In this document: positions 37,311 through 48,638 of the stretch, piece after piece
Numbering within the stretch: the first letter of the stretch is position 1
Layout of the letters: every line of letters begins with the position of its first letter
Assembly (NCBI GenBank): GCA_045837725.1
Contig: JBEWZL010000214.1
Span: forward strand, 1-64,000
Direction of reading: 5' to 3'
DNA length: 64,000 bases
DNA from: Vermamoeba vermiformis
Taxonomy: Eukaryota > Tubulinea > Echinamoebida
The notes under the pieces: generated by a model
What the model saw: only the letters and a program-made list of their open reading frames with translations
Databases searched by the model: none
What the model was told of the DNA's origin: nothing
Program-made: the position numbers and the translations under genes

Positions 37311-37701
37311 TTAAATTCATGTAGTGATAAATTTAAGTCTTTACTTTTTTTGGTTTACAAGGTTTTCACAACCAGTTTCTCGTGATACAAATTTTCAGGA
37401 AAATAAGATTGTTTGCATTTGTTCAAGCTTATTCTGAAATATTGGTTCGGCATGACTGAGAGTAACTAGCATACTTTGACTATGTCACGTCGTTTTAGTG
37501 AAGAGCGGTGAATGAAAAATCAACGAAGGGAATGCTGGTGATTTAATTCTTTCGGCCAATTCTGAAACAAAATTGCTCTCTTTCTCAAACGTTACGGAGT
37601 TGATGTCAAAAAAGGCTTCGGTATTGCAGGCACTGTTTTGTTAAGGGATCCATTACAACACTCAGCTTGATGCTGCTGGATGGTTCCGATGCGTGATACA
37701 C
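37311..37701. other. intergenic between convergent genes
   Basis: This stretch lies between the stop of the F-box-like gene (plus) and the stop of the SAM gene (minus), so it should contain two 3' UTRs. I see no open frame or repeat worth naming. Confidence 0.4.
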
Positions 37702-38231
37702 TTAAGAAAATGTCGAGTCTAACAATACGATCCGCGGATTTCTCTCTCTTTGCATTTCCAAAAATTCTTCCATTCTTTGAAGCACATTTTGCAAATTTTC
37801 TGAGATAAAATTTAGTTAATTGCCCGTGAAGTCAAGATACTAGTCGTACCTGCGGTGGCTGTATCAACTGTTTGGTTATCTGTTGCACCTTCAACAATAA
37901 TTTAGCGCTGCTGACAAGGAAACTACAACAAATACGTACATCTACCGAGAGACTTCTGTACGGCATTCCACAACTTTTTTGTCTTTCCGGTCGGAACTCC
38001 GGGAAGAATTGAAATTAGTTCCGATAAACTTGGTACTGGCGCGTCAAAAAGGACCTCGCCGTCGATCTGTTGCTTGATCAGAATTTCGGCGCTCTCTTTA
38101 GAGAATTTCAAAACTTTTGTCGCCCACACAGCCACCTGCTTGTGATGCCAATCAGGCCTTGGTAGGGTGTCTTTAGTTATATTGGCGTGCGCCCATGCCT
38201 CAAGTTGCTCCTCAGACCAGTCAAGAGGCAT
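37702..38231 (-). CDS. SAM-domain protein with C-terminal coiled coil
   Basis: The ATG at 38231 starts MPLDWSEEQLEAWAHANITK, then a SAM (sterile alpha motif) domain: WHHKQVAVWATKVLKFSKES, AEILIKQQIDGEVLFDAP, ISILPGVPTGKTKKLWNAVQKSL. SAM domains form homo- or hetero-oligomers. Downstream exons read SAKLLLKVQQITKQLIQPPQ and NLQNVLQRMEEFLEMQRE, predicted to be coiled-coil, ending SLD-like at TAA 37702. The junction after KSLGR is unresolved: the GTACGT site there does not give an in-frame join with the next exon, so the splice site I chose may be wrong or the reading frame may be broken. Confidence 0.6.
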
Positions 38232-38690
38232 ATCTGTCGCAGATTTTAGTTTTGTACAAAAAGGACCTTATTTCGGATTTAGCTTTAGTTAATTCGATTT
38301 TGGGCATTTGATTATTTAAAATAATATTTCTACGTGAAGGATAGAAGCCAGGATTTAATTGAAATATGAAAGAAGATTCGGATTCAAATTCTCGGGTAAG
38401 TCTAATTTCTCGTCGTAGAAGATGTTGGAGAGATTTGTGACGCACGAAAGTAATAGAATATTATTATTTGATTTAGTAATTATTGGTGGCCACCAATGGA
38501 AATTTTGGCCTGATCGATAAAATTAATTACCTTGGTCGTTTTGTTCCATTACAAGAAGAAAATATGCTTGAAATACTTCTGTGGTATCCAACAACAAAGT
38601 GGAGATAGAAACGTTCAAAAAAATGGCGCGATTTGATGCAAGCGAAAAGTCAACTTTGTCAAATTTTACTGAAGAAACGTAACAAGCACA
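38232..38690. other. divergent promoter, SAM gene and GPATCH8-like gene
   Basis: Start codons at 38231 (minus) and 38691 (plus) face away from each other. The open frame at 38221-38445 on the minus strand overlaps the SAM start and has no recognisable content. No repeats seen. Confidence 0.4.
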
Positions 38691-40111
38691 ATGAATAACA
38701 ATTCAAGGCCTGCAAATCCTTATGACCCGCAGTTACAGCGCGCAATTGCCATGCAAAGGTTCCATGCCTTGCGTGAGATCAAGGTTGTTATTTGGAGCTT
38801 GAAAATATAGCTTTAAAACAGATCTAGTACCAATGTACATTTATTGTTTTACCTTTTTATTCGACAAAAGGACGCCAATATGGAAGATCTCCTCGAGGAA
38901 GTAGAAAAACAGACAAAGATCCCAGAAGACGAAGACATTGGCGAGAAAATTACTATCGACACTCCCATTTCAAATAATAATATCGGATATAAATTATTGG
39001 TATGTAATAGAATTTTTAGCTATTTTTTGAACATTTTTTTCGTTTCGTAAAAATTTTCACTTCCGATCTAGCGCAAGGATTTGTACTTTCACTCTTAAAA
39101 TTATACATAAGACCTCAGGTGACGAGGCTGTTGATTTAATACGCCTGAGTTAGCGTCTCGGTTCCCAATATTTTTATTACCTTGGAATTCGGATCTCACA
39201 AAAAGACACTGTAATTCCTTACATTTTGTTCTGTATTAATATTTCTTTCTGTAATAGATGAAAATGGGCTGGAAAGAAAATACTAGTCTCGGCAAACGAT
39301 CAGGTATCGTGGAGCCGATCAGATACGACTTTAAAGCCGACGCTTGGGGCTTAGGCATGAAAGAAGATATTGATGAGCATACTAATCCTGAGAATATTAA
39401 ACGGTACGTTATAATTGTCATATTTGCTTTCTATAACGAAAAGTTTTTGCGGCCTTCGAGAAAGAACCGAATCTTCAAAACACGGATTAATTTTTGAATT
39501 AGACGTGCTTTAACAGTTGAAATGGACATGGAAAAACCAGAAAATGTGCAAATTATCCAAAAAAGGCAAGAAGCTATTGAGAAGAAAGAAGAGATTCAGA
39601 AGACAGTACAAGAAATGCTAGATCCGTTCTACTGCAAGCTTTGTAGCAAAGGTTATAAGCGCATCGATCAATATAACGAGCATCTTAGTTCATATGACCA
39701 TAATCATCGTCAGGTAAGCAAAGTTTCGGATCCAAATCCACGATCGATCCCGCTTCTTGCCACGGATCTAACGTTCTTCCCTAGCGATTGCGAGATATGC
39801 AAGAAATGACCAATACATGCAAGAACACGAGCTCTGAAGAGGTCAAGAAGCGAGAAGAAAAGGAGTTACAGAAACTGTTGTCTCGTGCCCAAAAGTTGCA
39901 GCAGATGCAGGGTGGAAATTCAACTTTAAATTCCGAGAATAATACAGCACCTCCTTTACCCGAAGAATTACCACCACCGTTACCTCCGACACCAGTTAAC
40001 GCTAGTGGACAGCCTGCGCCAGCAGCGCAGATGAAATTCAGTTTGAAAGCAGCGCCGAAAAAAGCAGCGCCTAAAATCAACGCATTTAAAGCTTTTAGCG
40101 ACGATGATTAA
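38691..40111 (+). CDS. GPATCH8-like G-patch and U1-type zinc-finger protein
   Basis: The N-terminus MNNNSRPANPYDPQLQRAIA leads to a G-patch (NNIGYKLLMKMGWKENTSLGKRSGIVEPI), then YDFKADAWGLGMKED. A coiled-coil segment comes next, then a matrin/U1-type C2H2 finger (FYCKLCSKGYKRIDQYNEHLSSYDHNH) and RLRDMQEMTN...EEVKKREEKELQKLLSRAQKL. This domain order and spacing match human GPATCH8 (G-patch, coiled coil, U1-like finger, RLKDLKQREF block). A Pro-rich stretch (PPLPEELPPPLPPTP) and a conserved basic tail (KFSLKAAPKKAAPKINAFKA) end the protein at 40111. G-patch proteins activate DEAH helicases such as Prp43 or Prp2, so a splicing or RNA-processing role is likely. The first intron starts with GTTGTT, an atypical donor. 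Confidence 0.85.
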
Positions 40112-40410
40112 GCAAGGACTTTAACACTCAGCAAGCCACGAATTTGAAACAGCGCGCGTCGAAATTTCTATTCGATCTGAAGAGCCAAGCCGATCCTCGA
40201 GTTCCTTACACCAACTGGCTTTATTATCGATTAACTGTACATAAATAAAGCCGCAGTATGTGGTTCCTAGAACAAGTTTGAGACTGGCCAGGGGTTAGTT
40301 CCTTTTAAGGAAACTGGTCGGTACGATTTTTGAGATAAGGTACATATTGGCAGTTACGATAGCAAGAATTACAAATCTTTTAATTAATACTATATACAAT
40401 GTTGCTGTAT

Positions 40411-43400
40411 TTAATAATAATCTTCATCATTTTTGGGCGATTTGTTCTCATCTGTCGACGTGAAATAACTGACAAATTCAACCAAGTTGTTATTCGCCTT
40501 AACTGCCGCTACAAGTGGAGCCTTTTGTTCGTCAGTAAAATTCGTTTGAACGCTCAGCAACTTGATGTGCGTTAGTGAAGTGCTTTTGCGAATGAGTTCT
40601 GTGAGCAGATCTAGCTCGGGAAGTTCCATCATAACTGCAATCTTTAGCCACTTGATCTTATTACTACTAGCCAATGCTGCAAATATATTTCGCAAATATT
40701 CCCCGAAAAAGATTAACCTGTTGCTTTCGTAAATATCCGAGAGGTCCAAGTATTCAATGTTGCAGCTCGGTTGGCTCAACCAATCAGAAATCGCCTCCAT
40801 TAGTTCACGCACATTAGAGTCGCCCTTAATAACTGCATGGTTAAGATCGAGAGTTTTGAGCGATGTGTTGTTCCAAAAAGCCTTCGCAAGAGCAGATCCA
40901 GCACCGTATTCCAACTCGGCACGCGGAATTTCCAACGACTCCAATTTTGAATCTTCGCGTGAGATTAGATTTACTAAGTGTTTCATTTGTTCTGGTGTAA
41001 TTTGCTTAAGTTCTGCATTCAATTTTTCGAGTTTTGTAGTCACCGCCAAGAACGACAGATCCGTCAAAGTTATTCGACCAAGATTTCGCAGTGAAGGTAT
41101 ACTTAGCATCCTTGACGTTGATAGTGGATCAGTCATATAGCGCCAATGTGTGATAGTTTGTAACGACGTTTTTTGTGGTAATTTTTGCATGAGAAGTCTG
41201 GTCAGATCTCGATCCACCACTTTAACAAACTCCGTACGACCATCATCGGTAGTGATCCGCTTCATTCCAAGGTCATTTGGGGCTATAGTCTCCAGTGTCT
41301 TCGATTCTGCAATTCCTCGAAGAATTTCAATTTCGCAATCGGAGGATTCCGTGCCGCGAATAGTTGCAAAGTGTTTTAATCCGTTCTCTTTTCTGCAAAG
41401 ATGTGAAATTGCTTTAGCCAACTCCAAGTTTTCTATTTTGTCGAATATAAGTGTTTCTAAGGGCACCGTAGTAGTTGTAAGTGCTTTAGCAAGTGGTGTT
41501 CGATCCGGATTCCAGTCTTCCAGATCTTTGTTTTGAATATGGATTTTTCGTAACTGACATTTAGGATGCATTAAAAATATCGCTAGTTTTTCATAAGCAT
41601 CTGTATAATCTCCGGTAATTATCAACTCTTCAATTCTGCTCGGATCTTCCATTTTGGTCAAAAATTCAATTATTCTGCCTTCAATCAATCCTAATCTGCC
41701 GCCCATATTAATACTCTTAATCTCGTTATTGAGATTCAAATATTCTTCGATTTTTTGCGCTAATGCATTCAATGCCGTTCTATTCTCTTCTCTAATCTCG
41801 CTGTAAAATTTCAACGCTAGACCACTGGCACCAGTTGATAAATCGAGGCTAGTCATGCCCACGCCATCTTGCGTATACTCATTCATCCACGTGTCAATTT
41901 GACGGGTGACGAGCTGGAACCGAAAATCAACTTTTTTCGGCCCCTCTGAAACTACCTCGATTGGATCGTCTTTCAAAACCTCGTAGAACTCGTTCATTAA
42001 TTTTATGTCTTCTCCTTGTAACGTCTCATCAATGTACTTCTTGAACTGTTCAGGTGTCATCTTGCCACTGCCGTCAGTCTCGACAATCACGTGACTGAAC
42101 TGAGGTTCGAGCCACGGATACTTGACGTCATCGTCGCTGTCACCACGCACAACATTGCTGTACAACAGTCCGCTCTTGAGTTCAAAGTGTCGTTGCGTGT
42201 CGGCATTGTGCCACTTGACCGTTGAAATGTGTGACTTGTAGTTGTAAAAATCATTGCCTTCGTACTTCAGCACACCGTGTTCTTTGTACGCACATCCTTC
42301 GCGATAAAACATGACGATCCAGCCTTCAACGACATCAGTGTGGCCTGACATGCATCTGTTGATCGAGAACATGTCTTTCCAGAACGCCGGATCACGTGTC
42401 GTGTGGATCTTGTGCACTTGTGTTTCAGCGCGCTGAAGATAAGCGCTCATCTTTTGTGCAGTGGTCGTGTCTTGATTGAACACTTCAGTGCGCATGCGAT
42501 GAATCTTGTGTTCGAGTGTCTGCCAGTCTTGTTTCGTGCCCAACACTTTCACTCGGGGAATGCCACACAGCGTTGAAATGTAATAGAAGTACGCTGACAT
42601 GGCCTCACAGAATGCTGCTTGAATGGCCAAACGAGATTCCACTGTGCTGCTTGAAAAATTGGCTGTGAAGATACTCGCGTCAATGGGCATATTCTGAGCA
42701 ATGCCTAAACAATACACATGTTACAATAAGATCGAATAATCTTGTAATCTTATTAGATTGCCGCTTAGTATTGTACTGTAAATTAAAAGGTCTATAACTG
42801 TATAAGCTAATAATGTATCGCAATCCTAAAATATTGCTGTCTAGCCTTACCTTCAATGACTTGATTGAGATCTATTTTTGTAACGTCGGTTGTAATAGTC
42901 ATAATTGGCTTCTTTTCAGTTGAATTAGTGAACAGATGTCGGAACACCTCCGGATCCGACAAAATCTCGTCTGCAATCTCGCAAAGTACCGTGTAGAAGA
43001 TCATGTCTGGAGATAAGACCACTGAAAAATGATTGGACCAAGCGAGCATGAGGTAATGCATGAGATTTTGGTGCAAATACGTGGTGTTTGAAGGTTCGGG
43101 CACGGCGTTCTCGATGATTTTTGTTTGTTCGTCGAACTTGGGGAACAATTTCGCAAAAGTAGTTGTCATTTGATAATGAATTTTCACATCATTCAAGTTG
43201 ACGGGGTCTAAGCCCGTGTCAATCATGATTGGATCCGCTTTGAATTCTTGAGGAACCACTGTAATTGGGCGCTAAAGCCAATTAGTCAACAATAGTCATA
43301 TATAATAAGTACTTTGAGCCTTACTATAATATTATCTAACGCCGTTTTCGCTACTTCAGCTAATCTTTGATCAATTTGCATTTGTTCTTCGGAACTCGGA

Positions 43401-44489
43401 GTTTTAACGTCCAAGACTCCCATTTGACCGTTTGCCAGCCAACAGTACATCATATCACCCATTATCTTTGCACTCGTAATAATCGTATCTTTGTCACATG
43501 AAAGTTTGTGTGAGTGCCAAGTCATCTTTTCGACATCCAAGATCCGAAGCTTGTTTCTTTCGTTGGGGCTAACTGGCACGAATATCATTTGCGCGCCTAC
43601 TTTTCCAGCATAATTATATAAATCTATATTGATTCGATCTTCATTAGCTGATTCTTTTGCACGCGCCCACTTGTCCTCTTTCAGATCGTAGTACAACACT
43701 TCACCGAATTCGCTCGCAAGTTTTGCATCATAGTATGGATAGGGGGCGTAGAGTAGTATAATATCGTCGGATAGTGCGGCCAAAAAAGTTTTTGTACTGC
43801 GCTCTTGTGGGTGCTGGCCGATCCCTTCTTCCGCGCTTGTTGAAATTTCATTCGTCGATGTGTTGAACCGATACACTTTCTTTTCGAGTGACGAACTAAA
43901 GTTATCATAGTAATATATTGTATCGCCAACAATAGCAAATGCGTGAATATGGTACAGCTTGCGATGAGATTTAACCTGGATTTGGCGCCATTGTTTTTGA
44001 ACGGTGTCGAAACAAGACCATTTATCGTCAGACAGGACCCAAATATTAGTGCCTATCACTGCGCCTTGAAGATACTCCGAGTTGTAAGCAAATGATGGCG
44101 TCGTTTGGATGGAGGACCAAGAACTAGATTTGGTATCAAAGACTGAAATTACGGCAGAAGCTGTTTCTTTGGTATTTTCTGATATTCCACCAAGGTAATA
44201 TATATTGTCACCTACGGTAACGGCAAGACACCTCTTTCGTGGAGTTGGTGTAGGTCCGTTGGTTTGGATCAGTCGTAAATTAAACTGTAAAATTTTTTAG
44301 ATTAGTCTACTAGGTATTTTCTATCGTTTGTAAGTACCAACATAAATAATTAACATTTTTACTATTTTTCTGAGCGAAATTGAATTTAAAGACTAAATCC
44401 ACGTGCGCGACTACTAGTGGATTACTGTAAGCACTAAGATAATAATTGGCTTACTAAATCGATAAACTTACTGAAGAAATATTTTCCAT
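40411..44489 (-). CDS. Kelch - DUF4419 - LRR protein
   Basis: Exon 1 (44472-44489, MENISS) joins exon 2 (43325-44284) in phase 0. That exon encodes kelch repeats: PTPRKRCLAVTVGDNIYYLG, DTKSSSWSSI, YHIHAFAIVGDTIYYYDNFS, ALSDDIILLYAP and EKMTWHSHK; this is a partial or full beta-propeller. Exon 3 (42851-43271) and exon 4 (40411-42704) then encode DUF4419 (AWSNHFSVVLSPDMIFYT, FSINRCMSGHTDVVEGWIVM) and a long C-terminal leucine-rich-repeat region with 20 or more degenerate units. The total is about 1,220 residues. The gene is intact through all exons. Its paralogue at 329-3407 shares the DUF4419 and LRR parts and the same intron (before GIAQNMP) but lacks the kelch domain. The function of DUF4419 is not known. 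Kelch and LRR are protein-binding modules; a ubiquitin-ligase or signalling scaffold is possible but not supported directly. Confidence 0.85.
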
Positions 44490-44640
44490 TTAATACATGC
44501 AACGCTTGTACACAGGTCAGAAAAAAATGAAAAAACGCGTTTTGTGCTGTTGATCAGTGACTGATGCTTTTTTTTGTCTGTTTTTACGTAAAAGCAATAG
44601 TAACACTTACAAGACGAATTGCCGTAAATGATTTAACGCA

Positions 44641-45754
44641 ATGTTGTGGACCTTTGTCGGATTCAATTTGATCTTGGGAGCGCTACTCGTTCACTTTCTG
44701 AAAAAGGTGATCGATAAGGTCACTAAAAATTATTACGTTTATCCTAGCGAAGCGGTGATTGACCAAACTCTGCCGGCAGTAAGTTCCACCAATTTTTAAA
44801 TAATTAACTTTTATTTTCACAATTAATTAATCACGAACGAATGATTATCCATCTGCAACTAATAATAACTTGATTTTAAAATTATTATTTTAGGAAATTA
44901 TGGAGCACATGATGACTTTTTTGGATCCAGCTGCGTTAATCGAATGTCGCTTGGTTAGCAAACATTGGCGGCATCACGCGACTAAACCTCAAGTAGAAAA
45001 TTCAATATTAGATGCCTATGATCGACAGTGAGTATATTATTTTTAGTATCATCGCTTGCTGAGTTTTGGCGCAGAATGAAATTAACTAAACTGCCTTATG
45101 CTGGCACGAAAAATTTAAGTTACGAGCCCATATGGCTAGACGAGGTAAGGTAATATTAATATTTACTATTATACTCCTCAAACTAACTTAATGTTTATAA
45201 AGCCAAACTATCCTCAGCGATTTTTGTTACGCGATCGGGCCTTAGCGACGAAGCACGGCAAACAATTACTGGAAATTTCTCCGAGTTGGTTAAATATTGT
45301 ACTACAAGCTTTTAGTACCGATAACGCTCTTGGCGACAATAGGACCGTTGATATGGATCGGTAAGAAGTCTTTTCTTAAAATGGAAACAAAAGAATAATT
45401 TTCCTTTTTAGGTTCATTATCAAGACATTTGCCAGTAAAGGCCGTCTTGATGAACCTCCCGATAGAATCAGCATTAATGTCGGGCAGAGGCAAGATATTC
45501 GATTTGCAGAACACACGGTGCCAAATTTAGATTGGAAGTCGTTAGATAATTACGCCTATCTTGACTGCATGTTTGATTTGGCGGATTGTTTTGATCAAAC
45601 CAAGCGCGGTTTGGTACGGCAGAGGGTGTACAGCGTGCGCGATGCAAATCCAAAAAAATATTTCTGTAAGTACTCGCAGTATCAGCCGTCAATTAGATTA
45701 AATGTCCTTTGTAATTTAGCGGTAATTTTTGGATCCGATATCTTACGTGGTTAG
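44641..45754 (+). CDS. F-box protein with N-terminal membrane anchor
   Basis: The ATG at 44641 gives MLWTFVGFNLILGALLVHFL, a single hydrophobic helix followed by a basic KKVIDKVTK segment. Exon 2 then encodes an F-box that spans the splice site: LPAEIMEHMMTFLDPAALIECRLVSKHWRHHA. Later exons (MKLTKLPYAGTKNLSYEPIW, PNYPQRFLLRDRALATKHGK, FIIKTFASKGRLDEPPDRIS, DNYAYLDCMFDLADCFDQTK) form a C-terminal domain I do not recognise. The final exon gives SVIFGSDILRG with stop at 45754. A membrane-tethered F-box protein suggests an SCF adaptor acting at the ER or another membrane; this is inferred. A helix mis-called as transmembrane is possible. Confidence 0.7.
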
Positions 45755-45834
45755 CCGAAAAGTTTTAATTAGAAATTAAAAAGCGGATCCGCGATCGGCG
45801 ACAGTTTGTTCCTTAATTAGAATTTTGAAATATA

Positions 45835-46636
45835 ATGCCACGGCCGGACAATTCTATACTATTAAATAACCGATCTATTCTTCAAACTTGTTTGAACGCC
45901 GTTAGCACTAGTGTTAAAATATTTTTCACGAGAAATTTCGTACTAATTGAACGATTTAGGGTTCGTGCCGCTCAACTCGGACATCTTAAAAGTACTTGCA
46001 TTCATCTTCGTGCCACTGATAGTGCATGATGTGTTATATTCGGAGTTCTTAGCGACAGTCAAGATCTGGTTCGGACCAATAGTTTTTCTCTTGAACTTAT
46101 TGGCGAACGTCTTGATGGTCTTAGAGTTCACGGGATGGCGAGCTATGGAGACTATTTACAAAAAAGCAGCGGCGATATTTTGGACTGGCTTTGTGGTCCT
46201 GTCGGTCTTGGCCTATCCGTACTCTTTGACCTACTACGCAGTGGTTGGCATGGTAGCCCTCACACTTATCTACACAGTGTTGATGTTCGAGTATACTTTC
46301 CATTGGAACGCGAAACTCACTTGGAGACGTGCGGCGCCAGCACTTATTGCCCTCGCGTTAGTGGTCACTTTGAACGATTGGAAGCTCACTGTGGAGAGCA
46401 TCAGAACTGGCGCTATTCTGTTCAGATGGTTCGACAACTCGGTCTGCTACGCATTGATGTGCATTAACATGATTGCGTTGAATTATATCACGCACATCAC
46501 TCCGTCAAGGGGATGGGAATGGAAGTACCTTGTCGAATGGAATCAAAAAGTGGTGCGCATGGTAATGAAGGCGTACTTTATTATCGTATTTTTAACATTG
46601 TATGCACCTACGTGGAAAGGAAATCACCTACAATAG
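45835..46636 (+). CDS. multi-pass membrane protein, unknown family
   Basis: The main exon (45960-46636) encodes about 225 residues with six or seven hydrophobic helices: VLAFIFVPLIVHDVLY, IVFLLNLLANVLMVLEF, AAAIFWTGFVVLSVLAY, YYAVVGMVALTLIYTVLMFE, PALIALALVVTLN, CYALMCINMIALNYI and AYFIIVFLTLYAP. The short N-terminal exon from 45835 (MPRPDNSILLNNRSILQT) fits if a GTGTTA donor is used at about 45907, with a TACTAAT branch site and TAG acceptor following, but the start is not certain. The helix count and conserved W/K-rich loops suggest a polytopic ER or Golgi protein. I could not assign it to a known family. Confidence 0.6.
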
Positions 46637-46955
46637 CAACAATTGGTCCCTAAATAAAAATGCTTGCCCGGCTTGTGAGTTAAATTCAGACCTTGGAAAT
46701 TCACTCGGACATTTACATTATTTGTTCCGAGTTCTCTATTTTTGTTATAAATCGGCCCGCATTTTTTAAAATTAACTTGGATCCAGCTCATCTGATCACT
46801 GAAGGTATAACACCGTTTGATATTGCTCCGATCAGCGTGATTCTCAAAAGTGCGTAATAGGCGTAAGAACGCGTAACTTCTCACAGAGCGTACCTTGATG
46901 TCATGTGATCGTGCGCAAGTTATTCCAAATTTGGAAATCGAAAAACAACCTTAAA
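46637..46955. other. intergenic, upstream of the fasciclin gene
   Basis: No convincing coding content on either strand; the minus-strand frame at 46624-46884 looks like chance. It should carry the 3' end of the membrane-protein gene and the promoter of the FAS1 gene. Confidence 0.4.
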
Positions 46956-48033
46956 ATGTCGCCGCAACATCTTTCAGTTCACAAACAAATTATAACTTCT
47001 ATTTTTTTATTGGCTGTAATCTCAGTCAGCACCGCTCAGTTCACGACTCTGACCCAAGTGATCAAGTCCGATCCAAACTTTTCTACGCTTTATAGCCTGC
47101 TTCAAGCCACTGGTTTGGACCAGACGTTGGATGGATCCGTTTTATTCACCGTCTTTGCTCCTAACAACAGTGCATTTGATGCTTTGCCTCCCGCCACTCT
47201 GAAATATTTGCTCGATCCCGCCAACGGAAATCTTCTTAGCAGCATTATTGAATACCACGTAAGCAATCTCATATTAAACTGCTCCTTAGTGTTAATTTCA
47301 ACCTTAGGTCGTCCCTGGAGCGTTACCGTCATCTACGCTTGCTAATTACAACGGCAACAGTCTGGTTACGGCTCAAGGCAGCTCTATCAACCTTGATGTT
47401 GGCAGTCCCTACAGTAACTTCAGTCCCTTCTCTATTTCCTTGAACAACGCACGAGTCATCAAGGCCAACGTTGAAGCATCGAACGGAATCTTGCATGCGA
47501 TCGACAAAGTTTTGCTCAACGACCTCAGATTCTTCCAACCGGCCGTTAATAACCTCTACACCCTTGTCTCTCAGAACCCTAAACTCAAAACTCTGACGGT
47601 CTTGTTGGATATGACCGGTTTGGCTCAGGTGTTGCAGGCTCCTAACGGACAATACACCCTCTTTGCTCCGACCGACGATGCCTTTACTGACCCTGTTTTG
47701 ACTTCTATCGGTAGTAGCCAAGCTGTTCTAAAGAGCATTGTCTTGTACCACGCGATCGCAGGGTGAGTACATCCAGAATTTCCGGAAATTCGATTCAGTC
47801 CTAACATGTTCATTAGTGAACCAGTGTACTCAACTAGCCTTTACGATGGATTGCAAGCTTCTTCTATTAACGCTAACAACAACAACATTCGTCCTTTAAC
47901 TTTCAGACGACTTTCATTCCCCGGTGCTGCATCCGTCACTGTGAACGACGCTAACATTTTATCCGCTGATAACCTTGCATCCAACGGCGTCTTGCACATT
48001 ATCGATCGCGTCCTTTTGCCCTACTCCACCTAG
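46956..48033 (+). CDS. secreted protein with two fasciclin (FAS1) domains
   Basis: The ATG at 46956 opens a signal peptide (ITSIFLLAVISVSTAQ). FAS1 domain 1 reads FTTLTQVIKSDPNFSTLYSL, then VLFTVFAPNNSAFDALPPAT, IIEYHVVPGAL and ASNGILHAIDKVLL. FAS1 domain 2 reads NLYTLVSQNPKLKTLTVLLD, YTLFAPTDDAFTDP, SIVLYHAIAGEPVYS and NGVLHIIDRVLLPYST. The H1 (TxFAPxDxAF) and YH motifs are intact in both. Three exons join in phase via GTAAGC and GTGAGT donors. No C-terminal anchor is visible, so it is likely secreted. FAS1 proteins mediate cell or matrix adhesion. The stop is at 48031-48033. Confidence 0.93.
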
Positions 48034-48638
48034 AACATAAATATAATCGTCCTAATTGGTCAGAGCGCGCTAAGTAGAATATTCGATTAAAATATAGATC
48101 ATCAAAAAGATAATAATAAATTCAAGATTTCCATTGAGCTTTTAACGCCATACCTGTTTTGTCCCTAGTTCGAGTTTTAGTATTTTAAAAAATTGTATTC
48201 AGCGCAGCACAAGCAATCACATGGTAACGTTCACATACGAGTATAATCCGCAAGGGCTTGCAAAAGTAAGGTTGCTTATAAATAGGAGGAAGCGAAATTC
48301 TGTTTATGAAATTTAAAATCGAAGAATATTAGTATAAATGAGTTATTTTGCTTCGGCCAAACAATAGATAATTTTTCGTATATTTATTAAATTTTTACGT
48401 AATTATTTTGAACTATTTCGAAATAGTTAAAGCAAAAAAATTATAACTTACCGGTCGATCTGGGTTTTTATTATTAGCACTTATTGCTTAGACATCTGAT
48501 ACGTCGTTAACTTGTTTTTTAGGAATATTAAACGAAGATATTTTTTTGCGTGACTCGAGATCCACACAGCGAACTGACACTTTTCACGCGAAACAAATCA
48601 TGTAATCGTATTTTTGGGCTTCATTTTAACACAAAGCA
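48034..48638. other. intergenic between FAS1 and GH5 genes
   Basis: An AT-rich stretch of about 600 bases, the longest gene-free gap in this half of the window. I see no protein-like open frame, tRNA or repeat. It should include the GH5 promoter. Confidence 0.4.

Noticed and set aside
329-44489. The two inverted DUF4419 genes as the ends of a transposon
   Set aside because: I saw no terminal repeats or target-site duplications around them, and 37 kb of ordinary host genes lie between. Gene duplication explains them better.
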